A stretch of 64,000 bases of DNA. It comes from Streptomyces sp. XD-27. Its GTDB lineage: Bacteria > Actinomycetota > Actinomycetes > Streptomycetales > Streptomycetaceae. Within the stretch, counting starts at the first letter, position 1; each line of letters begins with the position of its first letter. The stretch covers positions 1,240,001-1,304,000 of the forward strand of contig NZ_CP130713.1 of NCBI RefSeq assembly GCF_030553055.1. Reading direction: 5' to 3'. Below the pieces are notes generated by a model that worked only from the letters and a program-made list of their open reading frames with translations, did no database searches and had not been told where the DNA came from. Shown piece after piece: positions 34,091 through 45,132 of the stretch. The position numbers and the translations under genes were made by a program.

Positions 34091-34113
34091 TCGGGCGTTC
34101 GGCGCAAGCCGCC

Positions 34114-35475
34114 TCACATGCCGGCGATGAGCTTCTCCACCCGGTCGTCCACCGAACGGAACGGGTCCTTGCACAGCACGGTGCGCTGCGCCTGGTCGTT
34201 GAGCTTGAGGTGCACCCAGTCGACGGTGAAGTCGCGGCGCTGCTCCTGGGCGCGGCGGATGAAATCACCGCGCAGCCTGGCCCGGGTGGTCTGCGGTGGC
34301 ACCGACTTGCCTTCGAAGATCTTCAAGTCGTTGCAGATCCGGGCCGCTTGACCGCGCTTCTCCAGAAGGTAATACAACCCGCGGCGGCGGTGGATGTCGT
34401 GGTACGCGAGGTCTATCTGCGCGATGCGCGGATGCGACATCGTGATGTTGTTCTTGGCCCGATAGCGCTCGATGAGCCGGTATTTCATCACCCAGTCGAT
34501 CTCGGTGTCGATGAGGTCGAGGTTCTCCGTGCGCACCGCTTCGAGGGTGCGGCCCCACAGTTCCAGGACGCGCTCCACCGTGCCGGTGCGGATCCCGCGG
34601 CGCTCGCAGAAATCGACGGCTTTTTCGTAGTACTCCTGCTGGACTTCCAGGGCGGACGCCTCGCGGCCGCTGGCCAGCCGCACCTTCCGCTGTCCGGTGA
34701 TGTCGTGGCTGACCTCGCGGATGGCCCGGATCGGGTTCTCCAGCGTGAGGTCCCGCATGACGGTGCCCGCCTCGATCATGCGCAGCACCAGGTCGGTGGC
34801 GCCGACCTTGAGCAGCATGGTCGTCTCGGACATGTTGGAGTCGCCGACGATGACGTGCAGCCTGCGGTAGCGTTCGGCGTCGGCGTGCGGCTCGTCACGG
34901 GTGTTGATGATGGGTCGGGAGCGCGTGGTGGCGGAGCTGACGCCCTCCCAGATGTGCTCGGCGCGCTGGCTGACGCAGTACACGGCGCCGCGCGGGGTCT
35001 GCAGCACCTTGCCCGCGCCGCACAGCAGCTGGCGGGTCACCAGGAACGGGATGAGGATGTCCGCGAGCCGGGAGAACTCGCCGTGCCTGGCCACCAGGTA
35101 GTTCTCATGGCAACCGTAGGAGTTCCCGGCGGAGTCCGTGTTGTTCTTGAAGAGGTAGACGTCGCCCGCGATCCCTTCCTCGTGCAGGCGTTTTTCGGCG
35201 TCGACGAGGAGTCCTTCGAGGATGCGCTCGCCCGCTTTGTCGTGGGTGACCAGCTCGGTCACGTTGTCGCACTCGGGAGTTGCGTATTCCGGGTGCGATC
35301 CCACGTCGAGATAGAGGCGGGCGCCGTTGCGCAGGAAGACATTGCTGCTGCGGCCCCAGGAAACGACACGGCGGAAGAGGTACCGCGCCACTTCGTCAGG
35401 AGACAGTCGGCGCTGTCCCCTGAACGTGCATGTGACGCCGTACTCGTTCTCCAGCCCGAAAATGCGGCGGTCCAT
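34114..35475 (-). CDS. pafA: PafA, Pup-protein ligase (453 aa)
   Basis: Glutamine-synthetase-like carboxylate-amine ligase. The N-terminus [18 protein letters not shown] holds the ATP/Mg motif (G-L-E-N-E-Y-G). Further conserved blocks are [40 protein letters not shown] and [20 protein letters not shown]. It uses ATP to activate the C-terminal Glu of Pup and attach it to target lysines. It is a paralog of Dop at 40231. It is separated from the proteasome operon by the MFS/LacI pair. Confidence 0.95.
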   Translation of the reverse strand: MDRRIFGLENEYGVTCTFRGQRRLSPDEVARYLFRRVVSWGRSSNVFLRNGARLYLDVGSHPEYATPECDNVTELVTHDKAGERILEGLLVDAEKRLHEEGIAGDVYLFKNNTDSAGNSYGCHENYLVARHGEFSRLADILIPFLVTRQLLCGAGKVLQTPRGAVYCVSQRAEHIWEGVSSATTRSRPIINTRDEPHADAERYRRLHVIVGDSNMSETTMLLKVGATDLVLRMIEAGTVMRDLTLENPIRAIREVSHDITGQRKVRLASGREASALEVQQEYYEKAVDFCERRGIRTGTVERVLELWGRTLEAVRTENLDLIDTEIDWVMKYRLIERYRAKNNITMSHPRIAQIDLAYHDIHRRRGLYYLLEKRGQAARICNDLKIFEGKSVPPQTTRARLRGDFIRRAQEQRRDFTVDWVHLKLNDQAQRTVLCKDPFRSVDDRVEKLIAGM

Positions 35476-35484
35476 GACTGAACA

Positions 35485-36756
35485 TTACGCCTGATGGCCT
35501 GCTCTGAAACCGGGTTCGACAGCACCGTTTCGATCATTTTCCGCCGGGAGATCACCGGCGACGGGGCGGGACCCGCGCCCGCTCACCGGGGCGAGGAAGC
35601 GCCGGGCGGCCACCAGGACCAGCAGCGCCACCGCTCCAGCCGCCCCCGGGACGGCGAATCCGGCGGCCACGTCACCGGCCTCGATGACGGGTCCGGCGGC
35701 CCCCGAGCCGACCGACGCGCCGACGACGAACATCGTGACCAGCCAGGAGAACGCCTCGGTGACGGTGCCGCTGGGCGCGTGCCGGTCGACCACGACAAAG
35801 GCACAGGCCAGGGCCGGGGCCAGGAACACCCCGGAGAGCAGGGCGAGGGCGGTCATGGCGGGCACGCCGGGCACCAGCGCCAGCGGCAGGAAGCCCAGCG
35901 CCAGGGCCGCCACCAGCAGCCGCAGCCGGGGCTCGGGGGCACCGGACCACTGGCGGGCGCCGTAGACCACGCCGCCGATCAGCGCGCCGGTACTCAACCC
36001 GGAGAGCAGATAGCTGGAGACCATGCCGCCGCCGTGCTCGTCGGCGTAGGCGACCGAGGCCACGGCGATGGCGCCCATCGCCGTGCCGACGAAGAAGAAC
36101 GCGCTGATGAGGACGACCAGTCCGGGCGAGCGCAGGGCGCCGAGCCAGTGCGCCTCGCGGGGCGCGGACCGCCACTGCCGGGACGGCGCCGAGGTCACCA
36201 CGGAGAGCGCGCCCGCCACGCCGATCACATTGATGACGAGCAGCGCGGCGGCCTCCGACCAGCCGGCGACCAGCAGGGTGACCAGCAGCGGCCCCACGGC
36301 GAACATCACTTCCTGGGCCACGGCGTCCAGCGCGTAGGCGGCGTGGATGCGGTCGTCGCGCTTGAGGACATCGGGCCACAGGGCCCGCAGGCCGCCTTCC
36401 AGCGGGGGCGTGAAGAATCCCGCGACCAGCATGGCCGCGTAGGCGACGGGCAGCGGGTCGGTGCCGACGGAGGCGAACAGGGCCATCCCGAGCGCGGACA
36501 GCACGGCGGAGGGGAGCATCACCCGGGGCTGCCCCAGCAGGTCCACGGCCCGCCCCAGCAGCGGCTGGCCGATGGCGTTGCCGACGCCGTAGACCGCGGA
36601 GAGCGCTCCGGCGAGGGCGTAGCTGCCGCCCTCGGCCCGCACGAACAGCACGATCGCGAGCGAGGCGGTGGCGTTCGGCAGGCGGCCTATGAGCGTCCCG
36701 GCGAGCAGCCGCACCGCGTACCGGGTGCGCAGCAGCTCTCCGTATCCAGCGGCCAT
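35485..36756 (-). CDS. MFS transporter (423 aa)
   Basis: Twelve predicted hydrophobic segments of the major facilitator superfamily. The N-terminal half reads MAAGYGELLRTRYAVRLLAG then LPNATASLAIVLFVRAEGGS, a pattern seen in small actinobacterial drug/sugar-efflux-like MFS proteins. It ends only 9 bases before pafA starts, so pafA might be partly cotranscribed. The divergent LacI regulator and the shared perfect palindrome suggest control by that regulator. Substrate unknown. Confidence 0.8.
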   Translation of the reverse strand: MAAGYGELLRTRYAVRLLAGTLIGRLPNATASLAIVLFVRAEGGSYALAGALSAVYGVGNAIGQPLLGRAVDLLGQPRVMLPSAVLSALGMALFASVGTDPLPVAYAAMLVAGFFTPPLEGGLRALWPDVLKRDDRIHAAYALDAVAQEVMFAVGPLLVTLLVAGWSEAAALLVINVIGVAGALSVVTSAPSRQWRSAPREAHWLGALRSPGLVVLISAFFFVGTAMGAIAVASVAYADEHGGGMVSSYLLSGLSTGALIGGVVYGARQWSGAPEPRLRLLVAALALGFLPLALVPGVPAMTALALLSGVFLAPALACAFVVVDRHAPSGTVTEAFSWLVTMFVVGASVGSGAAGPVIEAGDVAAGFAVPGAAGAVALLVLVAARRFLAPVSGRGSRPVAGDLPAENDRNGAVEPGFRAGHQA

Positions 36757-36801
36757 GGTGTGCCCCCTCTTCCCTTGATCACTCTCAGAGCGCGGAGGTT
36801 T

Positions 36802-36829
36802 TACGTATAACCTCCGGGGGTTATACGTA
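36802..36829. promoter_or_regulatory. perfect palindromic operator between MFS and lacI-type genes
   Basis: TACGTATAACC-tccggg-GGTTATACGTA: 11-bp perfect arms with a 6-bp centre. It ends 2 bases before the ATG of the LacI-family gene and 45 bases upstream of the MFS ATG. Binding would block both promoters. Confidence 0.8.
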
Positions 36830-36831
36830 CC

Positions 36832-37938
36832 ATGTCAGCTCGCCGCGGGTCCACCGAGATGACCGCGCGGTGGATGAGCGCGGAGGCGGAGGCGATCGTG
36901 GCGGAGACGGCGGGGACCCGAGTGACGAGCCGGGACGTGGCGCGGGCCGCGGGCGTCTCACAGGCGACCGTGTCCCTGGTCCTCGGGGACAAGTGGCGCG
37001 GCCGGGTCTCGGAGCGCACGGCCGAGGCGGTGCGGGGCGCCGCGCGGGAGCTCGGGTACCGGCCCAACCTCGCCGCCCGCAGTCTGCGGCTCGGGCGCAC
37101 CAGGACCGCGCTGCTGGTCGTGCCCGCCCTGACGACGGAATTCTTCGCCCGCGTCTACACCGGTGCGACCCGCGTGGCGGCCGACCACGGCTTCGGGGTG
37201 GTGTTGTACCCCTCCCCCGCGGGCATCCGGCCCGCCAGCGACCCGTTCGACTCCGCCCGTGCCTCCCTCGACGGTGTGATCGCCTCCTCGATGGCGGCCG
37301 AGGCGCTCGCCGCCGTACGGGGCGGGGGGCTGCCGCTGGTGATGCTGGACAGCGATCCGGCCGACGCGGCAGCGGCCGCGACCGTCAACCTCGACATCGC
37401 GGGCGGCATGCGGCTGATCGCGGAGCATCTGCTGAGCCTGGGGCACCGGCGGGTCACGCACATCGCCGCGGACATCGATTCCTGGACCTTCCGGGTCCGA
37501 GCGCGGGCGCTGGCCGAGGCGTTCGGCACCGTGCCGGGCACGGAGGTACGGACCGAGCCGGCGGCGCTGGGAGTGGAGGACGGGCGGCGCGCGGCGGAGC
37601 GGGCACTGTCAGGCCCGGGTCCGAGGCCCACGGCGCTGGTGTGCGACGACGACATCCTGGCGGCGGGCGCCTGCAAGGCCGCACGGCGGCTCGGGCTGCG
37701 GGTGCCCGGCGATGTCTCGGTGACGGGCTTCGACGATCTGGCGCTGGCATCGGCGCTGGAGCCGGAACTCACGACGGTACGGCTGCCGGCCGAGGAGGTG
37801 GGAGAGCGCGGGATGACGGCGCTGCTGGCCGTGCTGGAAGGGAGGGCCGCGGGCGGGGGCGAGCTGCCGGTGGAGCTGGTGGCGCGGGGCTCCACGGCGC
37901 CGCCGCCCGCCATGGCGGGCAAGGACCGCGCCGGGTAA
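36832..37938 (+). CDS. LacI-family regulator (368 aa)
   Basis: The N-terminal helix-turn-helix is VTSRDVARAAGVSQATVSLV followed by the hinge helix (YRPNLAARSLRLGRT), here preceded by 25 extra residues. The sugar-binding-protein-like domain shows VVPALTTEFFARVYTGATRV, HLLSLGHRRVTHIAADIDSW and GDVSVTGFDDLALASALEPE. It likely represses the divergent MFS gene and itself through the palindrome at 36802-36829. The effector is unknown. The ATG at 36832 lacks a clear ribosome site, so the mRNA may have a very short leader. Confidence 0.88.
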   Translation: MSARRGSTEMTARWMSAEAEAIVAETAGTRVTSRDVARAAGVSQATVSLVLGDKWRGRVSERTAEAVRGAARELGYRPNLAARSLRLGRTRTALLVVPALTTEFFARVYTGATRVAADHGFGVVLYPSPAGIRPASDPFDSARASLDGVIASSMAAEALAAVRGGGLPLVMLDSDPADAAAAATVNLDIAGGMRLIAEHLLSLGHRRVTHIAADIDSWTFRVRARALAEAFGTVPGTEVRTEPAALGVEDGRRAAERALSGPGPRPTALVCDDDILAAGACKAARRLGLRVPGDVSVTGFDDLALASALEPELTTVRLPAEEVGERGMTALLAVLEGRAAGGGELPVELVARGSTAPPPAMAGKDRAG

Positions 37939-38011
37939 GCATGACTCTGGCGTGCTCGGCGGCGGGCCCCTGAGCGGTCCCCACCGTCTCGTGCCCGTCT
38001 GCAGGCCCGGT

Positions 38012-38064
38012 GGCCGGTTGTGCCCACCCGTTCCGCCCTCCGGAACGACTGCCCACAACCGGCC
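38012..38064. terminator. large hairpin between convergent lacI-type gene and prcA
   Basis: GGCCGGTTGTG (38012-38022) pairs with CACAACCGGCC (38054-38064), and inside it GTTCCG pairs with CGGAAC. It lies between convergent genes and serves both. Confidence 0.7.
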
Positions 38065-38073
38065 GTCAGGCGG

Positions 38074-38832
38074 TTATGCGTCTGAGTCCTCGGAGCTCTC
38101 GGGGGACTCGTCCTCGGGCTCCGCGGCCGCGCTCTCGTCCGCCAGGAGGCGGGAGAGCTGGCGGCCCAGGATGCGCTTGAACTTGCGCTGCTGGGGTCGC
38201 GTCCGGTCCAGGACGGCGACCTCCAGCTGCTCGGCGGTGAGGCTGCGCTCGCCGCCGTTGGTGTCGCGGGCCAGGGACTCGACCGCGAGCTTGAGCGCCT
38301 CCGCCAGCGTCATGCCCTCGCGGTGCCGCTGGTCGAGGTAGCTGCTGATCTGGTCGGCGTTGCCGCCGACCGCGACCGACCCGTGCTCGTCGACGATCGA
38401 GCCGTCGTGCGGGAGGCGGTAGATCTGGTCGTCCTCGGGGCCCTCCCCGACCTCGGCGACGATCAGCTCCACCTCGTACGGCTTCTCGGCCGCGCTGGAG
38501 AAGATGGTGCCCAGGGTCTGCGCGTACACGTTCGCCAGGCCGCGGGCGGTCACGTCGTCCCGGTCATAGGTGTAGCCGCGCAGGTCGGCGTAGCGCACAC
38601 CGCCGATCCTGAGGTTCTCGAACTCGTTGTACTTGCCGACCGCCGCGAACGCGATGCGGTCGTAGATCTCGCTGACCTTGTGCAGCGCCCGGGACGGGTT
38701 CTCCGCGACGAACACGATGCCGTCGGCGTACTGCAGCACGACGACGCTGCGGCCCCGTGCGATGCCCTTGCGGGCGTACTCGGCCCGGTCGGCCATGGCC
38801 TGCTGGGGTGATACATAGAACGGCGTCGTCAC
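38074..38832 (-). CDS. prcA: proteasome alpha subunit (252 aa)
   Basis: Alpha-type 20S subunit: [20 protein letters not shown] at the N-terminus (gate), [40 protein letters not shown], then an acidic Glu/Ser-rich tail. Forms the outer rings of the core particle and contacts the ARC ATPase. GTG start at 38832; prcB ends 59 bases upstream. Operon order arc, dop, pup, prcB, prcA is the standard actinobacterial arrangement. Confidence 0.95.
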   Translation of the reverse strand: MTTPFYVSPQQAMADRAEYARKGIARGRSVVVLQYADGIVFVAENPSRALHKVSEIYDRIAFAAVGKYNEFENLRIGGVRYADLRGYTYDRDDVTARGLANVYAQTLGTIFSSAAEKPYEVELIVAEVGEGPEDDQIYRLPHDGSIVDEHGSVAVGGNADQISSYLDQRHREGMTLAEALKLAVESLARDTNGGERSLTAEQLEVAVLDRTRPQQRKFKRILGRQLSRLLADESAAAEPEDESPESSEDSDA

Positions 38833-38891
38833 CGGCTATCCGTCCCTTTCTGTCACTGTCACTGGCGAATGCATCCCGATCGTCCCGTCTC

Positions 38892-39737
38892 TCAGAGCAG
38901 GGCGGCCCGCGGGCCGTCCGGCTGCTCGAGCCGCCGCTCGTAGACGGCACGGGCGATCTCGGACACCTCGGCCTCGGTGAGCCGCTTGAAGCCCTCGTCG
39001 GTGATCACGGTGACGATCGGATAGATCCGCCGGGCCAGGTCCGGCCCACCCGTGGCCGAGTCGTCATCGGCGGCGTCGTACAGGGCCTGGACCACGGCGG
39101 TCGCGGCCTGCTCCTCCGTCAGGTCCTCGCGGTACAGCTTCTTGAGGGAGCCGCGCGCGAAGATCGAGCCGGAGCCGGTGGCCGCGAAGCCGACCTCCTC
39201 GGAGCGTCCGCCGGTCACGTCGTAGGAGAAGATCCGGCCCTTCTCGCGGTCGACGTCCCAGCCCGCGAAGATCGGCACCACGGCCAGGCCCTGCATGGCC
39301 ATGCCGAGGTTGCTGCGGATCATCGTGGAGAGCCGGTTCGCCTTGCCCTCCAGGGAGAGCTGGACCCCTTCGACCTTCTCGAAGTGCTCCAGCTCCAGCT
39401 GGAAGAGCCTGACCATCTCCACCGCGAGACCGGCGGTCCCGGCGATGCCGACGGCCGAGTACTCGTCGGCGGGGAACACCTTCTCGATGTCGCGCTGGGC
39501 GATGACGTTCCCCATGGTGGCGCGCCGGTCACCGGCGAGCACCACGCCGCCGGGGAAGGTCGCCCCCACGATCGTCGTACCGTGCGGGGCCTCCACGGCG
39601 CCCTGCACGGGCGGCAGCGGCCGGTTCCCCGGCAGCAGCTCCGGCGCCTGCGCGCCGAGGAAGTCCATGAACGAGGACGAGCCGGGCGTCAGGAAGGCCG
39701 CTGGCAGACGCCCTGTGCTACGGGTGTTGGCTTCCAC
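38892..39737 (-). CDS. prcB: proteasome beta subunit (281 aa)
   Basis: GTG start at 39737 behind GGAAGGA. A 53-residue propeptide ends APHG and is removed autocatalytically to expose Thr54 ([20 protein letters not shown]), the N-terminal nucleophile. Catalytic Asp and Lys positions lie in [20 protein letters not shown]. Forms the inner rings that degrade pupylated proteins. Confidence 0.95.
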   Translation of the reverse strand: MEANTRSTGRLPAAFLTPGSSSFMDFLGAQAPELLPGNRPLPPVQGAVEAPHGTTIVGATFPGGVVLAGDRRATMGNVIAQRDIEKVFPADEYSAVGIAGTAGLAVEMVRLFQLELEHFEKVEGVQLSLEGKANRLSTMIRSNLGMAMQGLAVVPIFAGWDVDREKGRIFSYDVTGGRSEEVGFAATGSGSIFARGSLKKLYREDLTEEQAATAVVQALYDAADDDSATGGPDLARRIYPIVTVITDEGFKRLTEAEVSEIARAVYERRLEQPDGPRAALL

Positions 39738-39883
39738 ACCATTCCTTCCAGGTAGGTGGTCGCCCGCCGCCTGGCGTCGGGCCGATCTTGTCACACTGCA
39801 CGGACCATACCCGTGGCCGACGGTGTCATCCGCGCCGTACCGGGACGGTCGGCCTCCGGCACGGCACGGATGTCCGGATCGCC

Positions 39884-40099
39884 CTACTCGCCGCCCTTTT
39901 GCACGAAGGAACGCACGAAGTCCTCGGCGTTCTCCTCCAGGACGTCGTCGATCTCGTCCAGCACGGAGTCGACGTCGTCCGACAGCTTCTCCTGGCGCTC
40001 CTTGAGGTCTTCCGCCGCCTGCGCGTCCTGCGCCTGCTCCTCGACCTCCTCGGTGGAACGCGTCGCCCTCTGCTGTCCTCCGGTGTCCTTGGTCGCCAT
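39884..40099 (-). CDS. pup: Pup, prokaryotic ubiquitin-like protein (71 aa)
   Basis: Disordered, very acidic protein ([20 protein letters not shown]) ending [10 protein letters not shown]. The C-terminal residue is already Glu, so the deamidation that Dop performs on Pup-GGQ in mycobacteria should not be needed. The helix-forming middle region binds the ARC coiled coil. Between dop and prcB, with gaps of 131 and 146 bases. Confidence 0.96.
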   Translation of the reverse strand: MATKDTGGQQRATRSTEEVEEQAQDAQAAEDLKERQEKLSDDVDSVLDEIDDVLEENAEDFVRSFVQKGGE

Positions 40100-40230
40100 C
40101 TACCTCACCCCGCTCGGTCCGCCCAGCTTGAATGGATCGGTCAAGATCAGACCCTACAAGCCGGGTCCGACATCGGCCCCGCACTTTTACAACGCGGGGC
40201 CACTTCGATGATTCCCGGCGGAGGGCTGTT

Positions 40231-41742
40231 TCAGCCCCCCGACAGCAGCCGGACCAGGTCCTCGGCCGTACGGCAGCGGTCCAGCAGTTCCTTGACGTGG
40301 TTCCGGGTACCCCGCAGCGGCTCCAGGGTGGGCACCCGCTGCAGAGAGTCACGACCCGGCAGGTCGAAGATCACCGAGTCCCAGGACGCGGCCGCGACGT
40401 CGTCGGCGTACTGCTCCAGGCAGCGGCCGCGGAAGTACGCCCGGGTGTCCTCCGGCGGCTGCGTACGGGCCCGGTCCACGTCCCGCTCGTCCACCAGCCG
40501 CTTCATCCGGCCCCGCGCCACCAGGCGGTTGTACAGGCCCTTCTCGGGGCGCACATCCGCGTACTGGAGGTCGACCAGGTGGAGCCGGGCCGCGTCCCAG
40601 TCCAGCCCGTCGCGCCGCCGGTAGCCCTCCAGCACCTCCCGCTTGGCGATCCAGTCCAGCTCGCCCGCCAGGCTCATCGGATCGTTCTCCAGCCTGCCCA
40701 GCACGTCCTCCCAGCGGGAGAGCACATCGCGGGTCTGCTCGTCGGCGTCCGCGCCGAACCGGTCCTCGACGTACTTGCGGGCCAGCTCGTAGTACTCCAT
40801 CTGAAGCTGCACCGCGGTCAGCGTCCGTCCGCTACGCAGCGTGATCAGATGGCGCAGCGAGGGGTCGTGCGACACCTGGTGCAGGGTCCGTACCGGCTGG
40901 TCGACAGCGAGGTCCACGGCGATGAAGCGGTCCTCGATCATCGAGAGCACCAGGGCCGTCGTGCCCAGCTTGAGGTAGGTCGAGATCTCGGAGAGGTTGG
41001 CGTCCCCGATGATCACGTGGAGCCGCCGGTACTTCTCGGCGTCGGCGTGCGGCTCGTCCCGGGTGTTGATGATCGGCCGCTTGAGGGTGGTCTCCAGCCC
41101 CACCTCGACCTCGAAGTAGTCCGCGCGCTGGCTGATCTGGAAGCCCTGCCCATGGCCGTCCTGGCCGATGCCGACGCGGCCCGCGCCGGCGATCACCTGC
41201 CGGGAGACGAAGAAGGGCGTCAGATGGCGCACGATGTCCGAGAACGGGGTCTCGCGCTTCATGAGGTAGTTCTCATGCGTGCCGTAGGACGCGCCCTTGT
41301 TGTCGGTGTTGTTCTTGTACAGATGGATGGGCTGGGCGCCGGGGAGCTGGCCGGCCCGCAGCGCGGCCTCGGCCATGATGCGCTCGCCCGCCTTGTCCCA
41401 GAGCACGGCGTCCCGCGGATTGGTGACCTCGGGGGCGCTGTACTCCGGGTGCGCGTGGTCGACGTACAGCCGCGCGCCGTTGGTCAGGATCACGTTCGCC
41501 AGGCCGATGTCCTCGTCGGTGAGCTGGCTGGCGTCCGCAGACTCACGGGCGAGATCGAAGCCGCGGGCGTCCCGCAGCGGATTCTCCTCCTCGAAGTCCC
41601 AGCGGGCGCGGCGCGCCCGGTGCATCGCCGCCGCGTAGGCGTTGACGACCTGGGATGAGGTGAGCATGGCATTGGCGTTCGGGTGACCCGGGACGGAGAT
41701 CCCGTACTCCGTCTCGATCCCCATCACGCGCCGTACGGTCAT
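40231..41742 (-). CDS. dop: Dop, depupylase (503 aa)
   Basis: PafA paralog with the ATP motif [20 protein letters not shown]. The insertion after it ([20 protein letters not shown] and onward to [20 protein letters not shown]) contains the Dop-specific loop absent from PafA. Further conserved blocks are [20 protein letters not shown] and [20 protein letters not shown]. It removes Pup from substrates. Since Pup here ends in Glu, depupylation is probably its main job. Confidence 0.94.
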   Translation of the reverse strand: MTVRRVMGIETEYGISVPGHPNANAMLTSSQVVNAYAAAMHRARRARWDFEEENPLRDARGFDLARESADASQLTDEDIGLANVILTNGARLYVDHAHPEYSAPEVTNPRDAVLWDKAGERIMAEAALRAGQLPGAQPIHLYKNNTDNKGASYGTHENYLMKRETPFSDIVRHLTPFFVSRQVIAGAGRVGIGQDGHGQGFQISQRADYFEVEVGLETTLKRPIINTRDEPHADAEKYRRLHVIIGDANLSEISTYLKLGTTALVLSMIEDRFIAVDLAVDQPVRTLHQVSHDPSLRHLITLRSGRTLTAVQLQMEYYELARKYVEDRFGADADEQTRDVLSRWEDVLGRLENDPMSLAGELDWIAKREVLEGYRRRDGLDWDAARLHLVDLQYADVRPEKGLYNRLVARGRMKRLVDERDVDRARTQPPEDTRAYFRGRCLEQYADDVAAASWDSVIFDLPGRDSLQRVPTLEPLRGTRNHVKELLDRCRTAEDLVRLLSGG

Positions 41743-41957
41743 GCGGCCCTCCTTGCCCGGCGGCGGCCCCAGGCGGGGTCGGCGCTCAAGTCCCGCTGCG
41801 CATCCGGTCCGAGTGCGGTCGGCCCTGATCCCCCACAGCGCGTCGCGGCGGTACCGACGAGCCTAGAACGGCCGCGCGCCCGGTGGGAGATCATTTCGGT
41901 CATTGCTCCGGTCCGGTTCATCCATGCAGATCCGCGCAGATCCATGCGGAAACGCGT

Positions 41958-42026
41958 GTCCGGCTGCGGATGCCCTTCCCCGACCGCCCCTCGGCGGGGG
42001 GCTGCCATGGGCATCCGCAGCCGGAC
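41958..42026. terminator. 18-bp perfect stem after arc
   Basis: GTCCGGCTGCGGATGCCC pairs exactly with 42009-42026 across a 33-base loop. It begins 8 bases after the arc stop (downstream is to the left) and lies upstream of dop, so dop probably has its own promoter in 41743-41957. Confidence 0.75.
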
Positions 42027-42033
42027 CGCGGTG

Positions 42034-43800
42034 CTACAGGTACTGACCGGTGTTCGCCACCGTGTCGATGGAGCGTCCGGTGTCCGCGCCCTGCTTTCCG
42101 GTGACCAGGGTGCGGATGAAGACGATCCGCTCGCCCTTCTTTCCGGAGATCCGGGCCCAGTCGTCCGGGTTCGTGGTGTTCGGCAGGTCCTCGTTCTCCT
42201 TGAACTCGTCCACGCAGGCGGCGAGCAGATGGGAGACCCGCAGACCCTTCTGGTCGTGGTCCAGGAAGGCCTTGATGGCCATCTTCTTGGCCCGGTCCAC
42301 GATGTTCTGGATCATGGCGCCGGAGTTGAAGTCCTTGAAGTACAGGACCTCCTTGTCGCCGTTGGCGTACGTCACCTCAAGGAAGCGATTCTCCTCGGAC
42401 TCGGCGTACATCTGCTCGACGACCGACTGGATCATGCCCGCCACCGCGGCCTTCGGGGATCCGCCGTGCTCGGCGAGGTCGTCCGCGTGGATGGGCAGGG
42501 TCTCGGTCAGGTACTTGGAGAAGATGTCCTTGGCCGCCTCCGCGTCCGGACGCTCGATCTTGATCTTCACATCGAGGCGGCCGGGGCGCAGGATCGCCGG
42601 GTCGATCATGTCCTCGCGGTTGGAGGCGCCGATCACGATGACGTTCTCCAGGCCCTCCACACCGTCGATCTCGGAGAGCAGCTGCGGAACGATGGTGTTC
42701 TCCACGTCCGAGCTGACTCCGGAGCCGCGGGTGCGGAAGAGGGAGTCCATCTCGTCGAAGAAGACGATGACGGGTGTGCCCTCGCTCGCCTTCTCCCGGG
42801 CCCGCTGGAAGATCAGGCGGATGTGCCGCTCGGTCTCGCCGACGTACTTGTTGAGCAGCTCGGGGCCCTTGATGTTGAGGAAGAAGCTCTTCCCCGCGGG
42901 CTGCCCGGTCACCTCGGCGACCTTCTTGGCAAGGGAGTTGGCGACGGCCTTGGCGATGAGCGTCTTGCCGCAGCCGGGCGGGCCGTACAGCAGCACGCCC
43001 TTGGGCGGCCGCAGTTCGTGCTCCTTGAAGAGGTCGGGGTAGAGGTACGGGAGCTCGACCGCGTCCCGGATCAGCTCGATCTGGTTCCCCAGGCCGCCGA
43101 TCTTGGTGTAGTCGATGTCCGGGACCTCTTCGAGGACGAGTTCCTCGACCTCGCTCTTCGGTACGACCTCGTAGACGTAGCCGGATCGGGGCTCCAGCAG
43201 CAGGGCGTCACCGGGCCGGATGGTGGTGTCCAGCAGCGGCTCGGCGAGCCGCACCACCCGCTCCTCGTCGGTGTGCCCGATCACCAGGGCGCGCTCGCCG
43301 TCCTCGAGGATCTCCTTGAGGGTGACGATGTCCCCGGCGCGCTCGAACTCCATGGCCTCGACCACGTTGAGCGCCTCGTTGAGCATGACTTCCTGGCCGC
43401 GCTGGAGCTCTTCGAGCTCGATGCTCGGGCTGACGTTCACCCGGAGTTTCCGGCCTCCGGTGAAGATGTCGGCCGTGCCGTCCTCGTTCGCCCGCAGAAA
43501 GACCCCGAAGCCGGCCGGCGGCTGCGCGAGCCGGTCGACTTCCTCCTTGAGTGCCACGATCTGGTCGCGGGCCTCACGGAGGGTGCTGGCGAGCCGCTCG
43601 TTCTGTGCGGACACGCCCGCCAGGTTGGTCTGCAGCTCGACGATCCGCTCTTCGAGAATCCTCGTGTGACGCGGAGAGTCGGCGAGCTTGCGTCGCAGGA
43701 CGGCGATTTCCTGCTCTAGGTAGGCAACCTGACCGGCGGGGTCTTCAGACCCCCGCCCGGGCCGGATGCCGCGGTTGCTGTCGTCGTCGTGGGCTGCCAC
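42034..43800 (-). CDS. arc: ARC/Mpa proteasome-associated AAA+ ATPase (588 aa)
   Basis: An N-terminal coiled coil ([40 protein letters not shown]) binds Pup. Two OB folds follow, then the AAA+ domain with [20 protein letters not shown] (Walker A), [16 protein letters not shown] (Walker B) and [20 protein letters not shown]. The C-terminus ends GQYL, matching the HbYX-type tail that docks on the 20S core. I chose GTG 43800 (VAAHDDD) because GGAGGAGGTGAGG stands at the right distance; a longer TTG start at 43818 would overlap that site. Confidence 0.94.
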   Translation of the reverse strand: MAAHDDDSNRGIRPGRGSEDPAGQVAYLEQEIAVLRRKLADSPRHTRILEERIVELQTNLAGVSAQNERLASTLREARDQIVALKEEVDRLAQPPAGFGVFLRANEDGTADIFTGGRKLRVNVSPSIELEELQRGQEVMLNEALNVVEAMEFERAGDIVTLKEILEDGERALVIGHTDEERVVRLAEPLLDTTIRPGDALLLEPRSGYVYEVVPKSEVEELVLEEVPDIDYTKIGGLGNQIELIRDAVELPYLYPDLFKEHELRPPKGVLLYGPPGCGKTLIAKAVANSLAKKVAEVTGQPAGKSFFLNIKGPELLNKYVGETERHIRLIFQRAREKASEGTPVIVFFDEMDSLFRTRGSGVSSDVENTIVPQLLSEIDGVEGLENVIVIGASNREDMIDPAILRPGRLDVKIKIERPDAEAAKDIFSKYLTETLPIHADDLAEHGGSPKAAVAGMIQSVVEQMYAESEENRFLEVTYANGDKEVLYFKDFNSGAMIQNIVDRAKKMAIKAFLDHDQKGLRVSHLLAACVDEFKENEDLPNTTNPDDWARISGKKGERIVFIRTLVTGKQGADTGRSIDTVANTGQYL

Positions 43801-44052
43801 GGTCCTCACCTCCTCCAAGGGGAGCTGGACGCTTCCTGACCCTACCTGGGCCGGTGCGGGTTGAAACCCCTAGATCACAAACCCGAACAGGGTGTGTCCG
43901 ATCTTCACCCTTGCGCACGTCCTCACAGCAGGTGATACCCACCCAACAACATCGGAAAGCGACCGGTTGTATCGTCTGAGTGGTCAACACCCGCCAGTGC
44001 TGGCTTCTTTTAGTCCATGCTGGTACATGTCCGCAGAAACGGCAGGCTCTAT

Positions 44053-44367
44053 ATGACCGTGCAGAGGGAAGACCTCGTCACCAGCTCCGACGGCGCCGCT
44101 CTGGAGGTCTGGATCGACCAGGACCTGTGCACCGGGGACGGTATTTGCGCCCAGTACGCGCCCGAGGTCTTCGAGCTGGACATCGACGGGCTGGCGTACG
44201 TCAAGAGCGCCGACGACGAGCTGCTTCAGGACAAGGGTGCCGTCACCCCGGTCCCGCTGCCGCTGCTGGCCGACGTGGTGGACTCCGCGCGCGAGTGCCC
44301 CGGCGAATGCATCCACGTACGCCGCGTCACGGACCGGGTCGAGGTCTACGGACCCGACGCCGAGTGA
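44053..44367 (+). CDS. ferredoxin, probably [3Fe-4S] (104 aa)
   Basis: Cluster ligands lie in DQDLCTGDGICAQYAPEVFE and, near the C-terminus, ARECPGECIHVRRV. The spacing C-x5-C ... C-P matches actinobacterial single-cluster ferredoxins; an additional Cys follows in PGEC. The electron acceptor is unknown, since no P450 or reductase gene is adjacent. It is divergent from arc across a 252-bp gap that contains both promoters and no gene. Confidence 0.85.
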   Translation: MTVQREDLVTSSDGAALEVWIDQDLCTGDGICAQYAPEVFELDIDGLAYVKSADDELLQDKGAVTPVPLPLLADVVDSARECPGECIHVRRVTDRVEVYGPDAE

Positions 44368-44391
44368 TCCGCGACCTCGTACGGTGACCTG

Positions 44392-45076
44392 TCAGACACT
44401 CCCCGCGGCCGGCAGGGCCCTGAGGACGAACTTCCCGTCCTGCCACCGCCAATTGACCTTGCGTTGCAGGTCGGGACAGCAACGCGGCACCTCGGTCGAG
44501 GAGTAGCCGAGCAACGTGGCCGAGACCGTCGTGCCGCGCAGCGCGAAGCCGCTGACGCTCATGCCCTCCTTGGGGTCGAGGAACGTCTCCACGATCCGGG
44601 GCGGGAAGCCCCCGTCGGCGGCCGCGGCCAGCACGTAGATCCCGCTGGGCGGGGTGCCCGTCTCGGTGTGGCAGCGCACCACGGCGACCGTCTCCGGGGT
44701 CCCGTCGCCGTCGAGATCGCCCGAGGCTCGCTGCACCACGTCCAGCCGGGTCGGACCGCAGTCGACCGGGTAGCGGGCGGCGGTGGGTCGGGCGCCACGG
44801 CGCGGGGGTCGGGCGTCAGGGGGCCGGGGCACCGGCCCGGGCGCGCGCGGCGGACGCCTTGGCGCCCGATGGCTGGAGGACGGACGCCGCGGCCACCACG
44901 CCGGTCAGCGCGGCCGCGGTGGCGAGCCAGTGCACCGGCCGGGGACGGCTGTGCGGGAGATCAGGGCCATGGGGTGGCGGGAACGACGCAGTAGAGGACT
45001 CTGCGCCTGCCGGAGGCTGCACGCGGGGTGACTCCTGTGAGAGCTGCGGCTGGGGGTGCCCAGCATGGTGCCACAT
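44392..45076 (-). pseudogene. membrane-anchored protein of unknown function, frameshifted
   Basis: The frame from ATG 45076 gives a Pro-rich cytoplasmic start and one membrane helix (VHWLATAAALTGVVAAASVL), then stops at 44816. The neighbouring frame continues without a break in codon bias through TAARYPVDCGPTRLDVVQRA, SGDLDGDGTPETVAVVRCHT (FG-GAP-like Ca2+ loop) and YSSTEVPRCCPDLQRKVNWR to 44392. Deleting one base in the G run 44819-44823 would restore about 227 residues. The C-terminal domain would lie outside the cell. The gene may be intact in reality if the extra G is a read error. Confidence 0.6.
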
Positions 45077-45132
45077 GTCACAGTCGGCGGGAACTACCGG
45101 GGCGGCGTTTCCGGCCAGGGCCCGCTAACGCC

